The notes under the pieces: generated by a model
The model's database searches: none
Told to the model about the DNA's origin: nothing
The model's input: the letters and a program-made list of their open reading frames with translations, nothing else
Translations under genes and position numbers: made by a program
Assembly (NCBI RefSeq): GCF_021155775.2
Contig: NC_060236.1
Coordinates: 336,001 to 400,000 of the forward strand
Source: Neodiprion pinetum
Taxonomy: Eukaryota; Arthropoda; Insecta; Hymenoptera; Diprionidae
Direction: 5' to 3'
DNA length: 64,000 nt
Part shown: positions 1-11,620 of the stretch, piece after piece
Numbering within the stretch: position 1 is the stretch's first letter
How the letters are laid out: the number at the start of each line of letters is the position of its first letter

Positions 1-1889
1 AACCCGCAGAGCATAATAAATTCAGGGAGAATGTCTTTTTTTTTCTCCTTTTTATTTTCATTTCACTCCTCATGTTCTCCTCTATCCCCGCGTGCAACTT
101 CGCCCGGGCGGAGACCTACTGCGGCGGCTATTCGGCCCAATTATCAACCTTAACGACCCTCTATAACTGCACATCGGCAGTGCGGAAGATTCGCGAGGCA
201 CTCGTACCGCCCTGTCTTGTAAAATAAGGTTTATGTATGCATATATTAGAGGCATAATAATTCCGGCACGAACGATTCTTACTTCAATCATTTGTGCATC
301 ACCTTTCGATTGTATAAGTCAGATTGTAGAGAAGTTGATTGCATGGTTCTAATTGTAGAACGTCAGACACAGAAAGACAAAAAAAGAAATTGAAAAGTAA
401 ACTTCGAGAGATTCAGAATCAATTATCAATCTCGTAAAGCCGGTGCACAACCGACACGTGTCGGAGAGCTTTGTGTGCGTGGTGCAGAGAGAGAGAGGTG
501 TTCTTGGGTTAAAAATGTCTAATTAGAAACTGTGCAACATTCATTTTTCCCCGGGCGAGGCACCGGAGAGCGGTGGAGAGTCGAGACTCTCCGACTTCAC
601 TTCAAGGCTCTCCTCCTACCACCCCGTAATTCCCTCCTGCAGTTTCCCGTGATTTAGGGGGTACTCACCCCACAACTCCCTCCGGGTGGCTCCTCAGAGT
701 TCCGTTTCAGACACGCTCTCCCCGAAGGAGGGTTTGCAGGGATATTTCTGATCCCGAATCGGCGAGGAGAACGACGACGAAATTCCCAGTCCCTCTTTGA
801 AAACCATTTGCACAACGATCGTCATTAGTTGAAATTCAAAAACTGGTTCATGGAAAAGAAACGTCTTTGAATATGATCCTTGGGAACGTCTACAACGAAA
901 TTTTCGTTCCCTCCGATAGACAGGGAAAAAAAAGTTTTCCCCGTCAAATTAGTTGTGAAATGTCAGCAGAGCTGCTTCGCTTAACGGCCAGACGTAGACG
1001 GTAGGTGGGTAGTAAAATTTACTACTGTCGCGCGAGTGAAACTAATGAAAAAAAATCTCCGTTTCGATCCTGCAAGCTCCGTGGAAATGGTGCGCAAGCA
1101 CGCGCTTTCCCCGCTACACCATGTATACATACATAACGAAACGTTTATGGTTGCGCGTCTGGTACCGCGGGTGTGTTGCGAACTAAAAGTGACCCCCCCC
1201 CGTTCCACACCGCTCTTTCAGCACGAACTGTTTCTGCCGATTATAGACGGAGCCAAAACCTGTTCACACTGTAGAACAGAACTTTAGATTTGTCTAGTCT
1301 TTGGATCAGCATTCAGATGCTCAGTGAACAGGTGCACGGAAATTTCGGAAATGGACTAGCCGAAGGTCGGGCTGTTTTCGCATGCAGATATATCTGGAAC
1401 CCCCGAGTGATTCGGCGGTATCGGGGGGGGGAGACACGGGATGGGCGGCGGCGAGTCGCGGAGGCATAACACAGGGTTTGTTATTACTTTGCGTGGGGCA
1501 GCGACTGGGAGTAACCCGAGCCTCGAAACCTTCGTCGGGTTTTTCGGATGGGAAGAAGACGACGAGGACGAGGACGTGGGTTCGGTAACGTAATAGTAGG
1601 GCAAATATTACCGCCACCCTGACTTTCACCCGAGGAGAAAACCCCCCCGTGGGCCAACCAGAGATCCCGTGACTTGTTTACCATAGTGAGATATTGCAAG
1701 CAGCTCTCGCTGTCCCGCCGATCGATATGAGAGGACTATCCTCGAACTCAACTCGCCTTCTCCACTTCGCCCTGCTGATCCTCGCCCAGGAGAGAGAACT
1801 CCAGGATCGCTTTTCACCGAGGCCCGTGCCGTCCGCGAGATACTCGCTCGAGGTTAGAGGATTACACCTATCGGTCCCATCAACCACCA
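1..1889. other. non-coding stretch, no gene recognised
   Basis: No open frame here has a recognisable domain; all are short and overlap in several frames. The sequence is moderately GC-rich with undepleted CpG. A C8 run lies at 1193-1200 and a G-run near 1423-1432. Around 550-760 there is a pyrimidine-rich, C-rich patch. A minus-strand GTGAGT donor-like word sits near 663-668, but no partner acceptor or coding frame could be attached to it. I infer intergenic or intronic DNA. Confidence 0.6.
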
Positions 1890-1922
1890 CTTCTTCTTCT
1901 CCTTCTTCTTCTTCTTCTTCTT
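1890..1922. repeat. (TTC)n trinucleotide microsatellite
   Basis: An interrupted TTC/CTT tract (one CC interruption) of about 33 bp. The low-complexity Ser/Glu/Arg strings in the translated frames across it come from the repeat and are not evidence for coding. Confidence 0.9.
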
Positions 1923-3268
1923 GCGGATTTCGTCGTAGAGCAGACATCATGCCCCGACCCTCGTTTTAGACGATCATATTTAAGCTCGCGTGATTCTGCA
2001 ATGATTATCTGCACTATTGCAACACCGCGATCTACAGATTGTGAATCCAGCGTTGCTGTCAATGAGGATGTACCGGCTAGTGATCGATTAGCACCGATAG
2101 GCTTGTTATTAACAGCACACGCACCCATTGTTCCGTAATGCTCGTATGTATAAGCGGCCTCTGCCATTCGGCGCTTTGTGCATTCTGCTCTCCACGTCCG
2201 GTCGCAGAGGATATTTCTGGCAATTTTTTCCGTCCACCTCTTTATGGTCTCGGTCCATGTCGTAATCGATTACGCGTTATTCTTCCGGCCAAACTACCAG
2301 AAATTGTTATTGCTTGACGCCGCGTTGATTGGAGTTTGGAAGAAGGTCCGTCCGATTGAATCAAGCGAGTCGCGATTAAGTCCTTAGACGACGGTAAATC
2401 CTTCGAGTGGAAAACCGAACTTCCACCCCTCGTCTGGGCGCCGAGAGTCAAAGCTTGAAAGGTTCGTCGCATTTCTCATCCTCGGATTTCATGCTCTTGA
2501 TGTTTCTCCCGACCATTGACCGGGACACCCCGCATACCGATCCAACGACGAATCCAAGTGGATACCTACCACCGGTCTTCTCTCTTATTGTTAGCCACAC
2601 TGTCGCAGGAGCTAACGCCGTAGTAAAGTGGTTGTTTAACAAGTTGCTCTACGGTGTTGTTGCAGACTGGGGGCTTAATAAACGACGTTCCTAAGTCGTT
2701 TACACACTCTCCCTCCACGGTTATTACCCTACCTCAGTACCCAGTGTACACTATCATTACCAGCCTCCAACTTTCCCGGGCGCATTCAAATTCCGAGCTC
2801 ATCTGCGGCCACCGACTCCCTTCTGTCCCGGGCCGCCTGCACTGGAGCAGCAGGCTTCTAAAACTTTTACACCGTGAAACATTTTGATTTCTTTTTCCTC
2901 CGTCTTTTTACACATTTCCTACAGTGCACTCTCGGTCTCGGTGAAAGTCGCGATCGATACTGGCATATAATTTGAACGTAGTTTTTCTTGTACAACTGCA
3001 CACCACGGTACACGGAGTATCAGTGAAAATTTACAATTCTTCGATACCTACTTTGACGCCAATTTTATTTAATTTTATTTTTTACCTCCTATGCGGCATT
3101 CCCGCGAATTCGTATACGAAATACCCGCTAAGCCTCCGGAGAACGAGGAGCGTTCTGCGCGCAGAGAGTGCCGTAAATCATCGTTAATATATTTATGTAT
3201 GATAAATCCGCACGCCCAAGTATTTTTATTAGTATATATACGTGTATTGTTTTTATTTTTTCTTTTCA
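1923..3268. other. non-coding stretch, no gene recognised
   Basis: Several overlapping frames of 60-95 codons occur on both strands. None has a recognisable motif, signal peptide or consistent exon boundaries. The right end (about 3060-3268) becomes AT-rich and leads into a poly(T) tract. I see no RNA gene or repeat family here. Confidence 0.55.
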
Positions 3269-3290
3269 TTTTTTTTTTTTTTTTTTTTTT
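3269..3290. repeat. poly(T) tract, 22 T
   Basis: An uninterrupted run of 22 T, preceded by a T-rich stretch from about 3250. Read on the minus strand it is a poly(A) tract and could be the tail of an old retroposed sequence, but I see no target-site duplication or recognisable body. It could equally be slippage-generated. Confidence 0.85.
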
Positions 3291-4239
3291 GTATTCTATT
3301 TTTGGGGAGAAACTTTTTTTGCGAAGAGTTTCATCCCACGTTTTATTTCCCATCCCCTACCCCCTTCCTCCATACTCGGTCGTACCGGGATTACCGCGGC
3401 GGGTGCTTGTAGCCTGTACCAAACTCGCTGCTGGCGAGGGCGAAGAGCCCCCAAAACCTCCCCGGCATTAATCCAGATTCGGTATAAATCAGCGTTTACT
3501 CTAGGCCACCGTAATTGAAAATACAAAATGTCCTCCATCCCGCAACTCGGCAACCCCGCCCCCTTTTTCCCCTTTGTTGACTCGACAATATCGCGATTTA
3601 TAAGAGCGACTCAGCGGTCCGCGTGACACCCCAATTCATAATGGGCGAATCCGAGCCAAAACTTTTTTTTTCTCTGGCTCGGATAAGAGTAAGACGGATC
3701 GCATCATTGCCTTAGGAATTGATTATACGAACATACCACGATTCGAACTCTACCGGATGATCGTGTCAAAAATTCCTGGAGAAGAAGAGAAAAAAAATAG
3801 CTTCATTTCTCCAGCGTATTTCTCTACTTTTATTACACACGAGACGCACAAGTATTTATATTATCAGGTAGGTAACAAATCGCGACGACGCCGCCACGGT
3901 ATTTTCGTGACGTGCACGGGATTTGTCTGCGCGGCGGGTAGGAAGAAAAAGCGTCGAGTTTAAGGGGTGTTTTTATGGGAGAGAAGTTCCGTTTTGACAT
4001 AACCAGCTACGCCACGGGTGCGGGTCTTTTGATTCGGTGCCCTCGCGTTGGGGCGGCAAGAGGAACGAATAGCGAAAGAATGAGCTAAAGATAAAGGGGA
4101 GAAAGAACGGTAAAGATAGTCTCTATTAGCGTCAGGCAGGCGCTAGGCTTGGTACGATTCATACGCTGAATTCACGCGGTTCTTATCGCATTACCTAAAG
4201 TATGCACACACCAACGGAAAAACACACACAGCAAAAAGA
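3291..4239. other. non-coding stretch, no gene recognised
   Basis: Mixed composition with a T8 run near 3663. The word CAGGTAGGTA at about 3866 joins an AG to a GTAGGT donor-like word, but its upstream tract is only T-rich, so I do not score it as a splice site. No domain-bearing frame. Confidence 0.5.
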
Positions 4240-4257
4240 GGGGGGGGGGGGGGGGGG
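4240..4257. repeat. poly(G) tract, 18 G
   Basis: Eighteen consecutive G preceded by AAAAAGA and followed by AGAG. A run this long can form a G-quadruplex and is prone to sequencing and assembly length error, so its true length is uncertain. Confidence 0.9.
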
Positions 4258-6789
4258 AGAGTATATTTACTCGATCTTGAAGTGCAACTCCCTAAGGACT
4301 ACAGGCATAAATTGCGAAAAAACCAATGATAACCTAAAACCAATTAATTCTAATAATAATAGAGGAAAAACAAAAGCTAAAACAAAATGATAAAAAGCAA
4401 AATAGAAAACAGAAGGTAAATCAGAATAACGAAAAAGTAAACGATAGCTAAATCGAAATAACATAACAAATGAAGAATTAACAGGAAGAAAATAATACTA
4501 ATCAAAATTATCGTATAGTATAGATGGAAATAATAAAATAATAATAATAAAATTATAAGCGCTGGAGACACGCAAGCGGGAAAACAGCTGAAAATTATCA
4601 CACGTTCATACAGGCGCCGTACATACCCACGCTCTGCGCAATTTTACAAATTATCGAATTATCAAATTGGGAGAGAAATAGAGAGACAGATAGACGATTC
4701 CACGACCATCCGCCAACCACATCCGCACGCAGAAACGCGTCATCGTCTGGTCGCTGAGGTTCGACCTCACACGCAGGCCTCACATACGATATTAATTACC
4801 CCCCTCGATTATCAGAGCGACTTGCCGCCTTGTATAAACTATACCTACGTATACGCACGTATTGTGTATACAAGGTCCCGCCGGTATGTATGTACGAGGC
4901 ATTCTATGTGTAAACACACCGTCCGCACAACCGTTTACCCAGTCGTCGTCACGCGTTGTAACAGATAAGCGTAGTTGCAGTGGTGTAACGGAGGTACTAT
5001 TCCCCAGCCGATGTGAAAAAATTCCTCGGCTTATGCCCGCTGTACGGTGGGTCTCGACAACTTCCCACCATCGGGGCTACGGGATATTCAACGGGCGGAA
5101 AGTTATCGAGCGTGCAGATCCGCCCGGCTGTATCGTCGATGCGAGGATATGTACCAGTATCGAGAGAGGAAAAAAAGTTTAAGATTGAGTGCGGCAGGGT
5201 TGAATACTGGGATTTGAAAAAGAGACGAAGGAGAGGCTCGGGTGGGGGATGCGGAATCAGCAGGGGGATTTGAAAAGCTCGTTAATGTCGGTCCGTGGGA
5301 TGGTAGGCAGGAGGGCGAAGTCGGGGAATTCTCATTCCTGGGAGAGTAACTCGGTTGATCCGCACTCAAGATTGCATGATCCGTTTAAATCGTCGGTTAA
5401 AGCACGACGACTGGCGACGCGGCCGCGGCACCTGCCCATTTACTGGCGGTTGGAATTATTTCGTTCTAGCCGCACGTTTGCCAGAATTTCTGTTCTATTA
5501 CACTGGTAGAAGTCAGGACTGTGAGAAACCGGCGACCGGAAGTTGTGGGCTAGCCGAGCGGCGCTCCGTACTCGCGATCCATTTACGTGTACAACAACCA
5601 GACACGAGAGATCCCCGATAAACCCCCGTCCCCTTTCAAATGAATTACCGTTTTAACCCACTTAACGATGTGCTCCGCAAGGATAGGCAATCTAAGAACT
5701 CGTGAGTGTTTCGCAGACGCGGTGTATACATTGTATTCAAATTTCCCGCCCCGCGCACCTTCACCCCGACTTTGCTCTACGTAGGTATCATACAACCGGT
5801 GACGACGTTTCAATCGCATTAACAACACAGTTTCAACCCCCGGCTTATCCGACGCACCTTATATAATATCACAAGTTTTCTTTATTGATCCGACGCTTCT
5901 GCGCTAGGGATGCCCGCACACCTACGCTTCGTCTATGCCTCTCGATTAATCGCCGGGAAAATTGTTCTTCCCTGTTCATGTGAGCACAGGATTAGTATTG
6001 AGGTTCAAGTTCGTAGCTTTATTGTAACGAAGGTATTCTTAGCCGAACTTGATGCTTCGCAACCTTGGAATTATCTGAGATTCGGTGAACTGTAAATATT
6101 TTGAGAACTCGACTTCTTTCAAAGTTATTCTGAAATCGTGCAAAACAAGCGATACATTTCTTTTTCAATATTTTGTTACTTCGAGGTTACTACTACTTAA
6201 GCCTCATCGATCAAGTCACACTCATCGAACACAGTTATTCTTCACTTGCAGTTTGTATTGTCAAATACTTTCCACCGATTATTTGTACGAATTCAAAAAT
6301 AATTTTCAACCACCGATACGTCGACTATTCGGACAGCTCAAATATGAAGGTTTATTTTTTTTGAAGAAACAGAGTTACCGATCGCTCTCAAGAATTACCC
6401 GCAGCAAGAAAACGACGAGTTCGAATCAAGCCAGGATTACTTGACTTCTACCTTTCAGTTAGTCAATTCATCGTGCACTTGTGGTTGAATTCAAGATCGC
6501 GTTGTTTGTTCCCACCCGTTGACACCTAGTGATAGAGAATGGCATCGGATTCTCGTAGTAAGGTATTCGGCATTAGTAATCCTGTCCAAGTTGAGGTGTG
6601 GAAATGTCCCTGCATAAGAATAAAAATAAAAAAAAATAAAATAAAAAACGAACAAACAAATCTCGCAGTTCCCATGCGTAGGTATACGCATACCGTATAC
6701 TGTTTTCCACCTGCGCGCGAGATAATAATAATGATAATATAAGGGAATGGATGCGATTCGGATCGACCGCGGGATTCCCTGGAGCGGAT
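4258..6789. other. non-coding stretch; AT-rich 4300-4600
   Basis: Positions 4300-4600 are strongly AT-rich (many AATAA-type words), and the hydrophobic minus-strand frame there reflects T-rich codons rather than a recognised membrane protein. The remainder, 4600-6789, is of average composition. No recognisable protein domain, tRNA or repeat family. AT-rich spacer recurs around 6600-6740. Confidence 0.5.
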
Positions 6790-7330
6790 CTTCGGCTGCT
6801 GAAACTCAGTGCTTCGAGCCTCGAGCCTCGGGGGTCGGGGGTCGGGGGGCGTATTAAGCGTCGGCGTCGACGTCAGCGTCGGGGTCGGGGTCGGGGTCTG
6901 CGACGTCGACGTCGACGGTAGCGCGGGCGGCCAGGCCGTGGGTGTCGAGGGTGGCGTAGGTGGCGGCGGGCGCGCGGCTTTCAGTTCGACCCCGCTGTCG
7001 GAGGCGTTGGGGGTGGTGGTGGTGGTGGTGGGGGCGGGTTCGCCGGCTCACCGCTATTGATTTTTCCCGCCAGACTCGCGACCTCTCTCTCAGTCGCGTC
7101 GAGTCGACGCTTCCACCTTCTCTCTTGTCTTCCCCTCCGCCCTCCGCCGCTCCTCTCTTCCCGCCGCTTCTCTCCGCCCCACTTGGACCCGGAAATACCC
7201 GTCTTGCTCTCGCTGCCGTGTTGCCCGCGGTGGTGCGGAGTTGCGTCAACGGCCGACGAGGCCTCGACGACGCAGCTCTCTCTCTCTCGCAATCTGGTGC
7301 ACCCGACGTAGATCTACGCGGCTTTCCCCC
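6790..7330. other. GC-rich low-complexity block
   Basis: A very GC- and CpG-rich block holding GGGGTCG repeats (6828-6848), a run of GTCGRC/GTCGGG hexamers (6859-6918) and a (GGT)n tract (7009-7030), followed by a C/T-rich segment (7085-7200). The hexamers create a minus-strand frame with alternating Asp-Pro and Asp-Ala plus a His run, and a plus-strand frame with a Trp run. Both are typical of repeat translation. It could be a CpG-rich promoter or 5' leader, but no start, donor or downstream coding frame supports a specific strand. Confidence 0.5.
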
Positions 7331-10129
7331 TTGCACCATAAACTTATACGTTTATTAAATACTTATAGTGCTTACGATTATTTACCAACGTTGCTGCGAT
7401 AGCGTTGAAATTTTGGTCACTCGATTTTACACCCAGCCGTTGCTTGCTTTACAACAAATTCATGCAGATTTTATAGACGTTTTACTTACAAATTCTTCAG
7501 TTCGGTCCGTTTCCAACTTATAAGTTATACGTAATATACTTTGGGTTAAAATTGTGTCAATTGAACTTGCAGAAAAATGACGACGGCTTAGAGGATAATG
7601 CACTGTTTTTTTTTTTAGTAAAATAATACTAATCACGTTTTGAAATAGCCCTTTTAGCGCAGATTCTTATTCGCCTCTCCAACTGTGAATTTTCGAATAT
7701 GAAATAAATTCTCTCGGCCCGAATTTGAACATGCATGGGTATTTTTATATAGACTCCGTTCATACGGTTTTTAATACCGAAATTTTCGGAATAATGGTAT
7801 ATAAGTATCAAGTTTCCATTGCCATTGGTAGAATTGTTTTCGAAAAAATGGTGGCAACGAAATAAATCGACACAACAATTTATCCCTCATGGAGAATTTT
7901 TGAGACCATTTCCATCAACTAGCTCATATCGATCTCAAAAATTAATAATATACCCGTTCATTCGTTCTTTCAAATTCTTTCGAAGCCCCCTTTTTATCCT
8001 CTTCGCTTCGTCATCTTTTTTTATCCCCGCTATTCGACGAAACCGTGTTTCTGAACGAAAAACGTTATTGCGTATTCTAGACCGTTTTATAAGACCCGTT
8101 CGCTCCTGAGCCTTTTGCTGTGGGAAGAAATTAAAGGAGAGGAGAATGATTGACGCGGACCGAATAACGGGCGGCTCATGACGCCAAGAGGCAAATAATT
8201 ATGATCATTTTGAAGCGATAGCTGGCGGCCGTGGAGCGAACGGCCCCCTTCTAATATTTGATCCTTTTTATTCTAATTTGCTTTTTATACCTTCGCTGTA
8301 GGCTTCCCTCTAAAATTTTCGTCACACCGTCGCGTCGTAGGAATGAATGAAAATAGCTTGGCACGCGAATTGTGCAGACGATCAAGAGCCAAATCCGCGA
8401 TAACCTTCAGCCGGTACAGTATTACACTTCCTCCTTGCGTCACGATGTTTGCACACTGAATGCATCCCCATTCGTTTTGCGGTTCTCCAGTAACGACGAG
8501 AGCGAGCGGGGAAAAAAGGGGGGGACGTAACGACGGTGAATAAAAAACTTTTCAGGATCATGGATAATTTTCTGGATCGTGAATAGAAACAAGGACCTTG
8601 AATCAAGCATCTAGATTGAGATAGATCTACGCATAGAATCTCCCGGCCGTGTCTCAATCAACTCACCGAGATATACTCCTACTTTTTCTCCGCACGCTGT
8701 TTGTTAAGTTGGCGTGTATTTTTTTCCTCTCTCTTTCTCTCTCTTCCTCCAGCTTTTTCGCGATCCAACTGTTGCTTCGTCTCTTGTACTGATCATCGAC
8801 GGATAGTTATTATAGGCCGTAGCGCCATCGAGCTCGATGGTATCCGGCGGAGGATTGCACACTGGCAGCTTGTATATCTGTGTGTTCGCGTTAAGAAAAA
8901 GGAAGAAGATACAAGAGAACAAAGAGTAGCTGCAGATCTAGTCTATTTTCTTTCGTCCACCTCGTGTATATTGTTCCTGAAACTGGAGCTCGAAGCTGAT
9001 AAACGCGACGAGAACACAGCGGCGACAAACTTCGGTAATTGTCGCTGATTGCTAATCGCTATTCCGCTACTTGGTCCGGCTTATCCAGAGAATTGACGAC
9101 CGCCTGCACGAGGAGAACAACAACGTTTCTCTCCAACCAACTTAACCGAGGGGTAATTTCGCCTGTAGATCACCGGTGCGGTGAAATTCTTGAAACGAAC
9201 TTGATCCCGTTTCCAAGTATAGCTCCAAGTATAAGTGATTGAAAAACGCCGCAGGCGGTAAAATATTCACCGGTTATCGATAGTGGAAGGTTCTAGAAAA
9301 ATTTTCGACAATTTGAAGGCTTCGCGACCCCGTCACTCGAACATTCAATTGGACTTTCACTCGACGCGGGACGAGGTACCAATTATATCTACCCTGAACG
9401 TATCCTTTTTACCTGCACGTCCGTTGTAACAACTTACGAATCACTTTCACAATGTATCGAGCATTACGAATGTATTTTCCAATTAAATCCGAACGCTGGT
9501 TAGCGTGATTTCGATTCAATCGCATAACTCGTCGCCCATTTTCTGTACATAGTCCTTGAGTTACGAGGCACCGTTTCTGCACCAAGCTCCGGTCTGCCTC
9601 ACGCTTTACGTAAGCAGGAACCTGCAAGGGACCAACGATGGTAACTGAGTAGAGGAATTAATTTATTGCGGATTATGATATAAATAATTTATCGCTTGTC
9701 GCGACAGGTATGTGTGTTTAATACTTGGTAATAAACCGATATGCATACCTATGCTGGGGTACCTATACATGCATCGGAACTAAATCGTATACACTATTCT
9801 GTAATTACCTACCCGCAGTATGAATCCATTCCTGGTTGTAATGAAAATATCAAATTTACGAGCTACCGGACCGAAAAACGATCATACGATTAAACGATGA
9901 TTGAATAATCGTATCGCCGTTTAATCAACGACGATAATAATTTACTGGCTGTAAACAGTCGATCTAAATATATGAATCATGTTCCTTTATTCATTCGTCA
10001 ATCTCTGTGTGCGTACCTACTTTGTATCTATCGTTCATTATTGAATCTACGATATGCAGTTGTTGCAATCAGTATTTTTACGTTACTTACTATTTTCAGT
10101 TGAATATTCCATGGTGTCCAGTGGTCGTG
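7331..10129. other. non-coding stretch, no gene recognised
   Basis: AT-leaning DNA with no domain-bearing frame. A minus-strand GTGAGT donor-like word lies at about 8659-8664 (TCG before the GT), with stops in the frames upstream. TATATAA-like words occur around 7796. I see no mobile element, RNA gene or array. Confidence 0.5.
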
Positions 10130-10262
10130 GAAATGTCTTTGAATTTTACTTGTCCTTCAAAAGTCCTGAAAACTATCCTTGAATTTTTCGCGTGACCTTG
10201 AAATGTTCTATTTTCAATATCCTTGAATGACCTGAAAATGTCCTGGATATTTCCTCGAATTT
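10130..10262. repeat. degenerate TCCTTGAA(A/T) quasi-tandem array
   Basis: Variants of a 10-14 bp unit (TCCTTGAAT, GTCCTGAAAA, TCCTCGAATT, GACCTTGAAAT, GTCTTTGAATTTT) recur about ten times in 130 bp with irregular spacing. This is a quasi-tandem repeat, not a clean satellite. Arrays of similar words occur in arthropod repeat families as I recall, but I could not compare them here. It overlaps the end of a short T-rich open frame that has no coding evidence. Confidence 0.65.
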
Positions 10263-11265
10263 GTTGTGGATTTTGTACTGCACACCATGTATTAGTACAT
10301 TTTTAACGCTTCAAAAATTCATGGAAAGAAGAGTTTTTTCTTCACTAGAAAACTGCCGCTCAGTAATAACTTTCCACCCACATACGAGAGTCGCAAGCTT
10401 TTTTGAAAAATTTCCTTGTAATCTGTAAGGTGTAAGGAAACAGTTTTTAGATATAAGTGAAGAGGCTTTGAAGCTCCGTCGTAAACTGATGTACTCGATA
10501 AAAGGCAAAGTCTCGAAATGTAACCCTTATTGCTGGAAGGAAATTTGAGGTTCGAAGGAACGGTGAGGGTTAATTCGCATTGCACCGACGCCGGAATGCA
10601 TTAACGAAGAGCGACGATCACGTGCCTTGCACATGCTATTTTACGCGTGCAGATATGGTATACGATTAAACGTTCGAGTACTCTGACGCACAGGCGCATC
10701 AGCGGCATGGGTAGGTACTAGTGCACACGTGAACCTGCATGTAAACAATCGGGAACTAGTATCTCGTGCAGTGGTCAAAAGCTGACCAAACAATACGCGA
10801 CCAGCGCGTATACATCTATATGTATAAGCGTATGTGAATTAAAAATGCATTCGATGCCGCGCGTCGTCTCGTCTCTATTAAATCGAATTTACGTTTAAAT
10901 CTGTCAGATCAGCATCGGCCACGTTCCGATACGCGATGAAATTCATTCGCGCTTCGTCAACTTCCGATCCGAACTAGACTTTCGGTTATGAATTATGCAC
11001 GGGGCACGAGATCGACTCGTTCCGCGTATCATTCTCTGCGCAATTCATTCTTCAGACACAACAGTTGTTCCAAAAGAGGAGGATTTTTTTGCTCGAGAGA
11101 GAGACAGACAGAGAGGAAGGGGTTTTGTAAAAGACATACCCTGCATCGGCTGAGGGGGTGAACTTTCGTTACACGTCATGATGAAAGGCCAGACCGCAAT
11201 TAAAATCTTGTCGCACCTACGGCATCTGCGACTGCAGAGTTTGTTCTGATGCGGTGCACGGGGCG
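10263..11265. other. non-coding stretch, no gene recognised
   Basis: AT-rich at 10263-10590, mixed afterwards. A purine-rich GA patch lies around 11095-11120. No gene evidence. It leads into the TATA-like core promoter at 11271. Confidence 0.5.
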
Positions 11266-11270
11266 AACGG

Positions 11271-11306
11271 TATAAAAACTTTGTGAAACCGTCGTTGAAA
11301 TCATTA
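11271..11306 (+). promoter_or_regulatory. candidate core promoter: TATA box plus Inr-like word
   Basis: TATAAAAA at 11271-11278, preceded by CGG, is followed by TCATTA at 11301-11306. The A of that word lies 32 bp after the first T of the TATA box, matching the usual TATA-to-start spacing in insects. The Inr match is partial (TCATTA against TCAKTY), and no downstream promoter element is visible at +28 to +32. Its interest is the short open frame and AATAAA that follow within 350 bp. Chance occurrence is quite possible. Confidence 0.3.
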
Positions 11307-11403
11307 CCCTACATTCATTGCGACTCGTTTGCATTACGGACTCTTCTACACACAGTCACGCTATGTATACATCAACTCATCGAATATTCGTCGCCTCATG
11401 TAA

Positions 11404-11589
11404 ATGCTGTGGATACAAGTTGTAGAAGATACCTGTATAATACCTAAAATGGCGAACAAACAGTGTAGAAAATATCCGAATTTAAAAAATTCTTTTAAGT
11501 CTATACTCCAAAAAAATTATGAATTTATTCTTTATTCCGATTTAATTTATAGCAAGAAAGAAAATTTTCCAATGTCTCTACGATTTTGA
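11404..11589 (+). CDS. candidate short intronless ORF, function unknown
   Basis: A 61-codon frame from ATG at 11404 to TGA at 11587-11589. The second in-frame ATG (11449, context AAAATGG, with A at -3 and G at +4) is the better initiator and would give a 46-residue Lys/Asn/Tyr-rich basic peptide. There is no signal peptide, membrane segment or recognised motif. The frame lies about 100 bp after a TATA/Inr pair (11271-11306) and 26 bp before an AATAAA (11615), so it could be a compact transcription unit of about 330 nt. The length alone is easily reached by chance in AT-rich DNA. Family unknown. Confidence 0.15.
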   Translation: MLWIQVVEDTCIIPKMANKQCRKYPNLKNSFKSILQKNYEFILYSDLIYSKKENFPMSLRF

Positions 11590-11614
11590 AGATCAGTTTC
11601 CGTCTCTGTGATAC

Positions 11615-11620
11615 AATAAA
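11615..11620 (+). terminator. candidate polyadenylation signal AATAAA
   Basis: A canonical AATAAA hexamer 26 bp after the stop of the short frame ending at 11589. Downstream is GA-rich rather than clearly GT-rich, so the cleavage context is only partial. AATAAA words are common by chance. Confidence 0.25.

Noticed and set aside
4757..4770. AGGTTCGACCTCA, a T-arm-like word
   Set aside because: The loop would be five bases and no cloverleaf can be built.
6854..7339. 161-codon minus frame with His run and Asp-Pro repeats
   Set aside because: Composition is explained by the GTCGGG and GGT repeats; the other strand is open over the same bases.
8203..8214. GATCATTTTGAA, part of the bantam miRNA
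   Set aside because: The flanking bases differ from the strongly conserved mature sequence and no hairpin arm is visible.
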